6,384 nucleotides of DNA from SIG622 sp045596605 (lineage in GTDB: Bacteria > Bacillota > Clostridia > Oscillospirales > CAG-382), in assembly GCA_045596605.1 (NCBI GenBank), contig JAZOCR010000024.1, positions 1-6,384 of the forward strand. Direction: 5' to 3'. The notes beneath the pieces are model-generated. The model searched no databases, had not been told where the DNA came from, and was given only the letters and a program-made list of their open reading frames with translations. The position numbers and the translations under genes are program-made. Of this stretch, positions 1 to 6,373 are shown in pieces (position 1 is the stretch's first letter; each line of letters begins with the position of its first letter).

Positions 1-2
1 AT

Positions 3-80
3 GATGCTGAAAAGATTTTAAATCTTGAGTGTCTTGATACTAAAATAGAATTTATAATCAAAATATATAAAAAAATTTGA
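3..80 (+). CDS. Possible C-terminal end of an upstream gene (partial)
   Basis: The third frame is open from the left edge to a TGA at 78-80 and encodes about 25 residues beginning DAEKILNLECLDTK and ending in a lysine/isoleucine-rich tail (IIKIYKKI). The codon choice (GAT, GCT, GAA, CTT, GAG) resembles that of the intact genes in the window, and the other two forward frames stop within the first 21 bases. This suggests the tail of a protein whose body lies outside the window. The stretch is too short to name a family, and chance cannot be excluded in DNA this AT-rich. No clear terminator hairpin follows before the next gene. Confidence 0.35.
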   Translation, partial: DAEKILNLECLDTKIEFIIKIYKKI

Positions 81-103
81 AAACATTGGAACTTTTTAGA
101 TGT

Positions 104-133
104 TTGTTACGTCAAATACAGTGAACAGATAAA
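104..133 (+). promoter_or_regulatory. Weak sigma-A-like promoter candidate for the SLH protein gene
   Basis: TTGTTA (104-109) and GATAAA (128-133) are separated by 18 nt and lie about 45 nt before the start codon. Each box matches the consensus at only four or five positions, so this is the best of several poor candidates. The promoter could also lie further upstream, outside the window. Confidence 0.22.
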
Positions 134-149
134 GTTCGGAAATAATTAT

Positions 150-161
150 CCGCTAATGCGG
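150..161 (+). promoter_or_regulatory. Small GC hairpin just upstream of the ribosome binding site
   Basis: CCGC-TAAT-GCGG forms a perfect 4-bp GC stem, extendable by one T-G wobble pair, with a TAAT loop in an otherwise AT-rich leader. It ends three bases before the Shine-Dalgarno sequence AAAGGAG (165-171), which lies six bases before the ATG at 178. It could stabilise the 5' end of the mRNA or keep the ribosome binding site open. It is too small to call a riboswitch. Confidence 0.3.
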
Positions 162-177
162 GGAAAAGGAGTAAGCT

Positions 178-2622
178 ATGAAAAAAATACTTTCTGTTTT
201 ATTGTCAGCTTTGATGCTTGCATCTTGTCTTTCTGTAAGCTTTGGTGCTTCTGCCGTTAATGAGCCTACAACTGAGGATCTTGAGAAAATCATCAAAATA
301 GTCAAACCTAAGCTTAATGTTCCTGAGAATTACTCTCAATTTACCTGGCGATACAATTCAAAGACTGCTTACAGTGATGCATCGTGGCGTTTTACATGGG
401 CGACGCCTGATGAATCTGAAGTGTACAGCAGAATTATTACTGTTTGTGATGAATTTGGTAATATTACAAGCTATACTCACCGTGAGGGAGACCGCATATA
501 CGGGCAGCTTCCTGTTTACTCAAAGGATGATATGCTTAAAACTGCAGAGAAATTTTTGTCCGATACCATCCCGGAAGCATATGAAAACTTAAAGTTTAGT
601 TATTCTGTAAATGGCGGAATATACTCCGGTCAGTATAATTATGTGTTTGAAAGATACATAGATGGATATGTGTTTTCTGATAACTTCGTTGACATCAGTG
701 TTGACTATCTGACATGTACTGTTACACAGATGAACGTAAATTATGATTATGATGTAAACATTGAAAGACACGAAAATATTATAACACCCGAAAAAGCCGC
801 TGAAATTCTCGGCACACGTCAGAAAATGGTAATGAAGTATCATACAAAATCTGAAGTAAACGAGGAAACCGGAGAAAGAACCATAAAGGCATTTTTAGTA
901 TATTCTCCCGAAACCTCATATCTTGCCGTTGACGCTGGTACCGGTGAAATATATGATGCAAAATCCTCATGGTCCGTAAAGGGAGATAATTCTACCAACG
1001 GTTCATTCAGCGAAGATGCTGCAGAAAGCGAAGGAGCTCTTAAAAAGGATGAAGGCGGATACGAGCTTACAGAGGAAGAAAAAGCAGGCGTAAAAGAGCT
1101 TGAAGGTCTTATTTCAAAGGAAGAAGCTATAAGAGCAGTTACTGAAAATGAGTATCTTTACGTAAATCCTTCTCTTACTGCTGTTGATGCTTCACTGTCT
1201 AAAAATTATAATAATGCAAAGACAAGCTATTATCAGAATGATAACGGTGCATATATATGGCGCATAGATTTCTCAAATCCTGTAATTGAAAACAAGTATT
1301 ACGATTACGCCTATGCTTATGCAACCGTCAATGCGGAAACCGGTCAGATAATCTCTTATGAGTGCAATCTGAATGACTACTATTATTACGTTAACAATAG
1401 TCTTGAAATTCCTGCGGTTAAGTATGATAAGGAGCAGTCAAACAAAATTGCTGAAAGCTTCTTAAAGGAAATTATTCCCGAAAAGTTTGAAAGCTCTGTT
1501 GCATCATATTCCTATCAGACAAACGCAATTGATATTTTAGAGCACAAGGACGGAGTAAGAGAAAGTCTATATGGTGCTTACCAGTTCGGCTACAACCGTG
1601 TGAACGAGGGGATTGAATTTTCTTCAAACCATATAAACGTCGGCGTTGATGGTGTGACAGGAAAGATATATAGCTTCAGCTATAACTGGTATACAAACGT
1701 TGAATTTGAATCTCCTAAGGGTGCTATAACGCCGGAAGAGGCACTTGCATATCTTCTGTCCTTTGATGGCTATGGACTTAACTATGAAAAGAACGTAGTT
1801 TATATCTATACTCCCATTACTCAGAGCTCAAAAAAAGACGTTTCTGCTGCATTTACCGCATCACTTGTTCTTACTCTTGAAAATGGCGGTGATATCGAAA
1901 AAGTTATAGATAAGTACGCAGAGGATATTGACAGAGAAAAGCTTTTACAGCTTCTTGAGGAAGGAAACGAAGACGAGCTTCTTGGTTTCATTTCTGAATA
2001 CTATGGAGTAACGCCTGAAGAAACAGCGGACGCTGCGAACAGTTACGTTGATTCAAGTGAATTCTACAGCAAGGAAGTTTCTGCAAGACTTGTTTATTCC
2101 TGCTACGATGTAAAATCATCATATGTTTCTCCGTTCACGGGTAAGCAGGTATCTTATAGCGGTGAAGAATATGTTGATGTAAACAAAGAGTACACATATT
2201 CTGACCTTGAGGGACACTGGATTGAAAAGAGTGCGCTTCTGCTTGCAGATATCGGAATTGGTTTTGAAGGCGGTAAATTTGAGCCGGATAAAACAATAAC
2301 CGGCAATGAATTTATTAAGCTAGCTCAGGCTATGAGCCTTTACACACAGGTTGATGAGAATGCCAGTTCAGTAATGAAAATTGAAGCAGTTCGCTCGATT
2401 CTTAATTATTTCGGATTTGAAAAGGTTGCAAGCCTTAAAGGAATTTATAAAACAGAATTTTCTGATAACTCCGACATAAAGGAAGATGATATTGGCTATA
2501 TTGCAATTGCAAATGGTCTCGGAATAGTAAAAGGTGACGGAGTAAACGTAAATGCTTACAGCGAACTAACAAGGGCTCAGGCGGTAAGTCTGCTTGTTAA
2601 TGCACTTAATTCTATGAGATAA
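178..2622 (+). CDS. Exported YcdB/YcdC-repeat protein with C-terminal SLH domains
   Basis: This is an 814-residue secreted protein. Residues 1-26 form a signal peptide: MKK, a hydrophobic core, then the AxA-type site G-A-S-A before V27. An internal LASC at 14-17 also fits a lipobox, so lipidation is possible. Residues about 28-265 and 312-660 are two diverged copies of a unit resembling the YcdB/YcdC repeat. Matching landmarks are YSKDDMLKTAEKFL (from 114) with YDKEQSNKIAESFL (from 416), and ITPEKAAEIL (202) with ITPEEALAYL (517). An acidic linker (about 265-311) joins them. The C terminus holds SLH modules: YSDLEGHW from 674 with a degenerate TGNE (708-711), a partial repeat at about 733-760, and FSD...LTRAQ (761-811, TRAQ 798-801). 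SLH modules classically hold proteins on the Gram-positive wall via secondary polymers, so a cell-surface location is expected. The molecular function of YcdB-type domains is not established, and I see no catalytic motif. The ATG is fixed by AAAGGAG six bases upstream. The terminator downstream separates it from the next operon. Confidence 0.85.
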   Translation: MKKILSVLLSALMLASCLSVSFGASAVNEPTTEDLEKIIKIVKPKLNVPENYSQFTWRYNSKTAYSDASWRFTWATPDESEVYSRIITVCDEFGNITSYTHREGDRIYGQLPVYSKDDMLKTAEKFLSDTIPEAYENLKFSYSVNGGIYSGQYNYVFERYIDGYVFSDNFVDISVDYLTCTVTQMNVNYDYDVNIERHENIITPEKAAEILGTRQKMVMKYHTKSEVNEETGERTIKAFLVYSPETSYLAVDAGTGEIYDAKSSWSVKGDNSTNGSFSEDAAESEGALKKDEGGYELTEEEKAGVKELEGLISKEEAIRAVTENEYLYVNPSLTAVDASLSKNYNNAKTSYYQNDNGAYIWRIDFSNPVIENKYYDYAYAYATVNAETGQIISYECNLNDYYYYVNNSLEIPAVKYDKEQSNKIAESFLKEIIPEKFESSVASYSYQTNAIDILEHKDGVRESLYGAYQFGYNRVNEGIEFSSNHINVGVDGVTGKIYSFSYNWYTNVEFESPKGAITPEEALAYLLSFDGYGLNYEKNVVYIYTPITQSSKKDVSAAFTASLVLTLENGGDIEKVIDKYAEDIDREKLLQLLEEGNEDELLGFISEYYGVTPEETADAANSYVDSSEFYSKEVSARLVYSCYDVKSSYVSPFTGKQVSYSGEEYVDVNKEYTYSDLEGHWIEKSALLLADIGIGFEGGKFEPDKTITGNEFIKLAQAMSLYTQVDENASSVMKIEAVRSILNYFGFEKVASLKGIYKTEFSDNSDIKEDDIGYIAIANGLGIVKGDGVNVNAYSELTRAQAVSLLVNALNSMR

Positions 2623-2637
2623 TTTTTAAATATGCTG

Positions 2638-2664
2638 AAAACCCGAAGTTCGCTTCGGGTTTTT
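2638..2664 (+). terminator. Rho-independent terminator of the SLH protein gene
   Basis: An 11-bp stem (AAAACCCGAAG, 2638-2648, paired with CTTCGGGTTTT, 2653-2663) closes a TTCG loop and ends in a run of five T. It lies 15 nt after the stop codon. It should isolate the upstream gene from the ROK/GH2 operon whose promoter begins 11 nt later. The A-run on the 5' arm means it may also terminate on the opposite strand. Confidence 0.92.
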
Positions 2665-2675
2665 GTATTTTACTA

Positions 2676-2704
2676 TTGACAAAATGTATAAAATGTGATA
2701 TATT
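2676..2704 (+). promoter_or_regulatory. Strong sigma-A promoter with extended -10, ROK/GH2 operon
   Basis: A perfect -35 TTGACA (2676-2681), a 17-nt spacer and a -10 TATATT (2699-2704) preceded by TGA (2696-2698, an extended -10 element). Transcription would start near 2711, giving a 5' leader of about 33 nt before the TTG start at 2744. The -10 box lies inside the left arm of the palindrome at 2696-2724, so a bound repressor would block polymerase directly. Confidence 0.85.
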
Positions 2705-2724
2705 TTACAGTGTAAAATATATCA
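2696..2724. promoter_or_regulatory. Perfect 13-bp inverted repeat, likely ROK repressor operator
   Basis: TGATATATTTTAC (2696-2708) and its exact reverse complement GTAAAATATATCA (2712-2724) flank a 3-nt centre, AGT. Known NagC/Mlc/XylR-type ROK repressors bind AT-rich palindromes as dimers. This one overlaps the -10 box and the predicted start site immediately upstream of a ROK gene, so autoregulation is the natural reading. Because the expected start (about 2711) is inside the repeat, the mRNA would carry only the right arm; the element therefore acts as DNA, not as an RNA hairpin or terminator. Confidence 0.75.
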
Positions 2725-2743
2725 AATAAGGGGCGGAGTTATA

Positions 2744-3910
2744 TTGTCGATTACTACTACAGGTGCGAATCTTGAAAACATAAAAGAAGCAAATATTTCT
2801 GCAGTACTTGGTAAGATTTACGCAAATGACGGAATTTCAAGGATTGATGTAGCAAAGGAAGAAGGAATAAGCTGCGCTCTTGTAACAAAGATTCTATCAA
2901 AGCTTGTGTCTTGTAATGTGGTAAGCGAAGCAAAGTGCCTATCGGCTGAACGAGGCAGACCGAAAGTATCTCTGCATTTTAACAGTGATAAATATGCAAT
3001 TGCAGGTCTGAGAATAAATAAAAAATATCTTTCATCAATTCTGTGTACCGCAGGCGGTAAAATCCTGTGCCATAATTATTTACCGATTACTGACGATATG
3101 AATTGTTATAATATTTACGAGAAGTGCTGTGTATTATTATGGAAATCAATTGGGTGCAGCGATGATAGAAAAATACTTGGTATAGGAATTGCCGCCCCCG
3201 GACCATTGCCAAAAGAGCATAACAGAATTACAGCTCTTGAAAGCGGCCCTTTCAATGGTTTCTGTGAAGTTGATTTTAAAAAGTCCATTGAAAATGATTT
3301 TAATCTTCCCGTTGTTATGTGGCATGACGCTCACTGTGGAGCTTTCAATGAATATGTCTTTGGTGATAATGATTCAAAATACGATAATATTGTTTTTATT
3401 GCAACAGACAGCGGACTTGGAGCTGGAATTATAATAGACGGAAAGCCATACAGTGGGGGCGGCGGACTTGCGGGTGAGGTTGCACAAATGCTCATATATA
3501 AAGATGAGGACGGAAATGTTTGTAAAGTAGGTCATATGGCATCACAAGCTCTGCTTATGAAAAAATGTGGTGTAGACTCTATTGATAAAGTTATTGAGCT
3601 TGTAAATAATGATGAAATAAATGCCTGCAATGCTTTTGATGAGTACATAACAAATCTTTCCGTTGTTATAGCAAATTTCATTACTACCGTTTCACCTGAA
3701 GCGGTTATTATTTCAGATAAAATAGCGCAGCTTTCTGAAAGAGTGTATAAAGTTTGCGACGTTTTTTTGAAAAATAATCTACCTGATGCTTATTATAAGA
3801 GCACTAAACTTATTATAAGTCCATATGGAAAGCATTCGGTTCTTCGAGGTGCCTGTGGTGCGCTTCTTCATCAAGCCCTTGAAAAGCCCTGTGATTTCTT
3901 TAATTTATAA
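2744..3910 (+). CDS. ROK-family transcriptional repressor (NagC/XylR type)
   Basis: This 388-residue, cytosolic, DNA-binding protein probably represses its own operon. Residues about 12-75 are a winged helix-turn-helix of the ROK repressor type: NISAVLGKIYANDGISR leads into the recognition region around 41-54, and a wing carries GRP (71-73). The ROK sugar-binding domain follows: GIGIAAPGPL (146-155), HDAH with the conserved Asp D195, E203, DSGLGAG (222-228) and GE at 244-245. No DxGxT phosphate motif starts the domain, so kinase activity is unlikely. The family's usual zinc/sugar signature (GEIGH ... CxCGxxGCxE) is eroded: His is Q248, and only C260 of the three Cys remains (V262 and S267 replace the others). 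The length fits the roughly 380-400 residues of ROK repressors. The TTG start is supported by AGGGGCGGAG (2729-2738) five bases upstream and by the absence of any nearby in-frame ATG. It lies 18 nt before the GH2 gene. The inducer is unknown; a sugar related to the GH2 product is inferred from context. Confidence 0.9.
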   Translation: MSITTTGANLENIKEANISAVLGKIYANDGISRIDVAKEEGISCALVTKILSKLVSCNVVSEAKCLSAERGRPKVSLHFNSDKYAIAGLRINKKYLSSILCTAGGKILCHNYLPITDDMNCYNIYEKCCVLLWKSIGCSDDRKILGIGIAAPGPLPKEHNRITALESGPFNGFCEVDFKKSIENDFNLPVVMWHDAHCGAFNEYVFGDNDSKYDNIVFIATDSGLGAGIIIDGKPYSGGGGLAGEVAQMLIYKDEDGNVCKVGHMASQALLMKKCGVDSIDKVIELVNNDEINACNAFDEYITNLSVVIANFITTVSPEAVIISDKIAQLSERVYKVCDVFLKNNLPDAYYKSTKLIISPYGKHSVLRGACGALLHQALEKPCDFFNL

Positions 3911-3918
3911 TTATATTT

Positions 3919-3924
3919 GGGAGG
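3919..3924 (+). promoter_or_regulatory. Ribosome binding site that fixes the GH2 start
   Basis: GGGAGG ends four bases before the ATG at 3929. A longer reading from TTG at 3917 would place the start codon over this same site and add only MGGK, so ATG 3929 is the better start. Confidence 0.85.
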
Positions 3925-3928
3925 CAAA

Positions 3929-6226
3929 ATGAAAAGTATTTCTCTTAACGGACAGTGGAAGCTCTATTATTATGACAGAACAGTCCTCAACATTATTGCC
4001 CCTGATGAATTGAATCACAGTGACATTCCTTGTGTTGATGCGGAGGTTCCCGGTGACGTACATCTTGATTTATCAAGGGCAGGTGTTTTACCAAAAGATC
4101 TTTTTAAAGGAATGAATATTCGTGAAACCGAGCTTTATGAAAGCTACGACTGGTGGTATGAAAAGGAATTTAGTCTTTCTGAAATTCCTGCCTGCAAGAA
4201 AATTGAGCTGAAATTTTCTGCTGTTGATTGTCTTGCTGAGTATTATCTTAACGGTGAGCTTATAGGAACGTCAGACAATGCACTTATTCCACACGAATAT
4301 GACGTAACAGGTATTATTGCAGAAAGGAATATTCTTCAGGTTAAGATTTCTTCCGTTCTTTTTGATGCTTATAACGGAAGCTATGATAATGCTTTCTTTG
4401 AATCAAACATGGGGCTTGTTAAATCAAATGAATCAATAAATTACAGAAAAGCAGCTCACTGCTATGGTTGGGATATTATGCCGAGATGCGTAAACTACGG
4501 CATTTGGCGTGATGTTGATGTTGTGTTCTATAACGAATATGAAATCAAAGATACATACGTTATTACTCAACAGCTTCTTAATAATAATGCATATATGATG
4601 CTTATGTATGAGCTTGACATGCCTGTTAAAAAGAGAGACGACGATATTAAGATCGAGCTTTCCGGCAAGTGCGGTGATTCTGAATTTTCAGTGATATCTG
4701 ATGTAAGATTTAAAGTTGGCAAAGTTAATTTTGCCATCGAAAATCCAAAGCTTTGGTGGCCTCATGGATACGGAAATGCTGATTTATATGATTCGGAAAT
4801 CAAGCTTATTGTTAACGGCGAGTGTGTGTCTAAAAAGAAAATAAGCTTCGGTATAAGAACTGTAAAGCTTGATAGAACAGATGTTACAAACGGTGTAGAC
4901 GGTAGGTTCTGTTTTGTTGTCAATGGCGTTGATATAATGGCACTTGGCACGAACTGGGTACCTCTTGATGCCTTCCATTCGAGGGACCTTGCAAGAGTTG
5001 ATAAAGCGGTTGAAATGGCTGCTGACCTTGAATGTAATATTATAAGATGTTGGGGCGGAAACGTTTACGAATCCGAAAGATTTTACGAGCTTTGCGACAA
5101 AAACGGCATAATGGTATGGCAGGACTTTGGCATGGCTTGTCTGCATTATCCTATGACTGATGATTTCGAAGAAAGAATAAGGGCTGAAGTAAAGAGTGTA
5201 GTTTGCTCGCTTCGACAGCACCCGAGTATTGTCCTTTGGGCTGGCGATAATGAAGTTGACCTTATGTTCATTTTTGACAGTAATAACATAAGCCCCGATA
5301 CATATAAAGTTACGAGAAAGTTTCTTCCTGAAGAAATCAGACGTCACGACTGCACAAGGCCTTACCTTGCAAGCTCTCCCTATATTTCCGGCGAGCTTTT
5401 TGAAAAGCGTAACGATTTCAAATATGCTCCTGAAAATCACATCTGGGGTCCCCGTGATTATTTCAAGAGCAGATTCTATACGGAAAACGGTGCTCACTTT
5501 ATCTCTGAATGCGGTTATCACGGCTGCCCCGGCAGAGAATCAATTGAGAAATTCATCGATGAAGAAAATGTATGGCCATATCATAATAATGAGCAGTGGA
5601 TTCTCCATTCAAGTGACCAGTGTGGAAATCCTGCTCGTGTAAATCTTATGCAGAATCAGATACGCCAGCTTTTTGGAAGTGTACCAACAAATATTGAAGA
5701 TTATGCACTTGCTTCACAGGTTTCCCAGGCAGAAGCTAAGAAGTTCTTTATTGAAAGAATAAGATGCGGAAAGCCTGTAAAAAGTGGTATGATATGGTGG
5801 AATCTTGTTGACGGATGGCCTCAGATGTCAGATGCAATTGTTGACTACTACTATGAGAAAAAGCTTGCTTATCATTATATCAAAAACAGCCAGAGACCTT
5901 TTACACTTATGTTTGATGAGATAGACAGCTGGGGTATTACTCTCGTTGCTGATAATAACACACTAAAAACAGTAAACGGAACATACGAAGTAAAATGTGC
6001 GGATAATGACAGCATAGTTATGAGTGGTAATTTCAGTGTTGCACCAAATTCAAACTTCCGTATTAAGAAAACAACGTTTATGTATTCTGACAAGAAAATG
6101 TTTTACATTACATGGAAGCTTGAGGACGGTACCTGCGGTTTCAATCATTATCTTGCAGGTATGCCGCCATTTAATTTCGAAAATTACAAGAAACATATTC
6201 CGGCGATAATCAATGGCGCAAAATAA
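3929..6226 (+). CDS. GH2 family glycoside hydrolase, probable beta-mannosidase
   Basis: This 765-residue enzyme without a signal peptide should act in the cytosol, removing non-reducing terminal beta-mannose from manno-oligosaccharides or N-glycan fragments (EC 3.2.1.25 by family inference). Order: an N-terminal jelly-roll sugar-binding domain (about 1-180; VPGDVHLDLSRAG from 40), an Ig-like domain ending after LWWPHGYG (275-282), and a TIM barrel (about 325-630). Barrel landmarks are GTNWVPLDAFHSR (340-352), RCWGGN (373-378), acid/base E442 in WAGDNE (437-442), nucleophile E527 in ISECG (525-529), and WWNLVDGWPQ (623-632). A short beta-rich C-terminal region follows. The PGDVHLDL and WWPHGYG context is typical of mannosidase-type GH2 rather than LacZ-type enzymes. 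The motifs are divergent (GDNE for the usual GNNE, ECGYHGCPG for the usual EFG/EYG segment), and the protein is shorter than the roughly 820-870 residues common in the family, so another beta-glycoside specificity such as glucosaminide is possible. It is the second gene of the ROK operon. Confidence 0.82.
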   Translation: MKSISLNGQWKLYYYDRTVLNIIAPDELNHSDIPCVDAEVPGDVHLDLSRAGVLPKDLFKGMNIRETELYESYDWWYEKEFSLSEIPACKKIELKFSAVDCLAEYYLNGELIGTSDNALIPHEYDVTGIIAERNILQVKISSVLFDAYNGSYDNAFFESNMGLVKSNESINYRKAAHCYGWDIMPRCVNYGIWRDVDVVFYNEYEIKDTYVITQQLLNNNAYMMLMYELDMPVKKRDDDIKIELSGKCGDSEFSVISDVRFKVGKVNFAIENPKLWWPHGYGNADLYDSEIKLIVNGECVSKKKISFGIRTVKLDRTDVTNGVDGRFCFVVNGVDIMALGTNWVPLDAFHSRDLARVDKAVEMAADLECNIIRCWGGNVYESERFYELCDKNGIMVWQDFGMACLHYPMTDDFEERIRAEVKSVVCSLRQHPSIVLWAGDNEVDLMFIFDSNNISPDTYKVTRKFLPEEIRRHDCTRPYLASSPYISGELFEKRNDFKYAPENHIWGPRDYFKSRFYTENGAHFISECGYHGCPGRESIEKFIDEENVWPYHNNEQWILHSSDQCGNPARVNLMQNQIRQLFGSVPTNIEDYALASQVSQAEAKKFFIERIRCGKPVKSGMIWWNLVDGWPQMSDAIVDYYYEKKLAYHYIKNSQRPFTLMFDEIDSWGITLVADNNTLKTVNGTYEVKCADNDSIVMSGNFSVAPNSNFRIKKTTFMYSDKKMFYITWKLEDGTCGFNHYLAGMPPFNFENYKKHIPAIINGAK

Positions 6227-6230
6227 TAAC

Positions 6231-6259
6231 TTGACAAAATTAAATAAAAGGTTTAATAT
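6231..6259 (+). promoter_or_regulatory. Promoter-like sequence just after the GH2 stop codon
   Basis: A perfect TTGACA (6231-6236), a 17-nt AT-rich spacer and TAATAT (6254-6259). Initiation would fall near 6266, ten bases before the dual hairpin. The first ten bases, TTGACAAAAT, are identical to those of the operon promoter at 2676, but the 13-bp palindrome is not present here. It begins four bases after the stop codon, so it either drives a leader or short RNA or is a chance match in AT-rich DNA. Confidence 0.5.
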
Positions 6260-6275
6260 ATCCATATACTATTAA

Positions 6276-6319
6276 GCCAAAATATGCCCACGTTATGTTT
6301 TGGCGTGGGCATTTTCTTT
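6276..6319 (+). terminator. Intrinsic terminator with an alternative, mutually exclusive fold
   Basis: ATGCCCACG (6284-6292) pairs with CGTGGGCAT (6304-6312) around an 11-nt loop, followed by TTTCTTT. This is a plausible intrinsic terminator for the GH2 operon. The same segment can fold differently: GCCAAAATATG (6276-6286) pairs with TATGTTTTGGC (6294-6304), including two G-T wobbles, around the loop CCCACGT. The two folds share bases 6284-6286 and 6304 and bury each other's strands, so they cannot coexist. The T-tract is interrupted by a C, which suggests moderate termination strength. Confidence 0.7.
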
Positions 6320-6344
6320 ACATTCCATAATTTACAAATAACAG

Positions 6345-6373
6345 TTGTTAGTTTGAAAATTGTGTGGTAAAAT
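6345..6373 (+). promoter_or_regulatory. Extended -10 promoter candidate for a gene beyond the right edge
   Basis: TTGTTA (6345-6350), a 17-nt spacer and TAAAAT (6368-6373) preceded by TGG (6365-6367, an extended -10). An overlapping alternative is TTGAAA (6353-6358) with TAATAT (6376-6381), also 17 nt apart. No coding sequence begins before the window ends, so the target gene is not visible. Confidence 0.45.

Noticed and set aside
81..177. Riboswitch in the leader of the SLH protein gene
   Set aside because: Only one 4-bp hairpin is visible, with no conserved aptamer-like core and no terminator/antiterminator pair.
589..970. Two antisense open frames of 84 and 63 codons within the SLH protein gene
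   Set aside because: They overlap each other and a well-supported coding frame, and their translations look like low-complexity Ile/Phe-rich antisense.
2696..2724. Reading the palindrome as an RNA hairpin or second terminator
   Set aside because: The promoter predicts a start near 2711, inside the repeat, so a transcript would carry one arm only. There is no T-tract after it, and the real terminator is at 2638-2664.
3189..3434. An 81-codon + strand frame inside the ROK gene
   Set aside because: It is out of frame with conserved ROK motifs at the same place (GIGIAAPGPL, HDAH, DSGLGAG) and lacks a ribosome binding site.
4784..5521. Long antisense open frame of 245 codons inside the GH2 gene
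   Set aside because: It lies wholly within a gene with clear family motifs and catalytic residues on the + strand, shows no recognisable domain of its own, and is explained as a frame left open by the codon bias of the sense strand.
6276..6309. H-type pseudoknot (riboswitch-like) from the CCCACG loop pairing with CGTGGG
   Set aside because: The downstream strand starts at the last base of the first stem, leaving no linker to cross an 11-bp stem. Competing hairpins are the more realistic reading.
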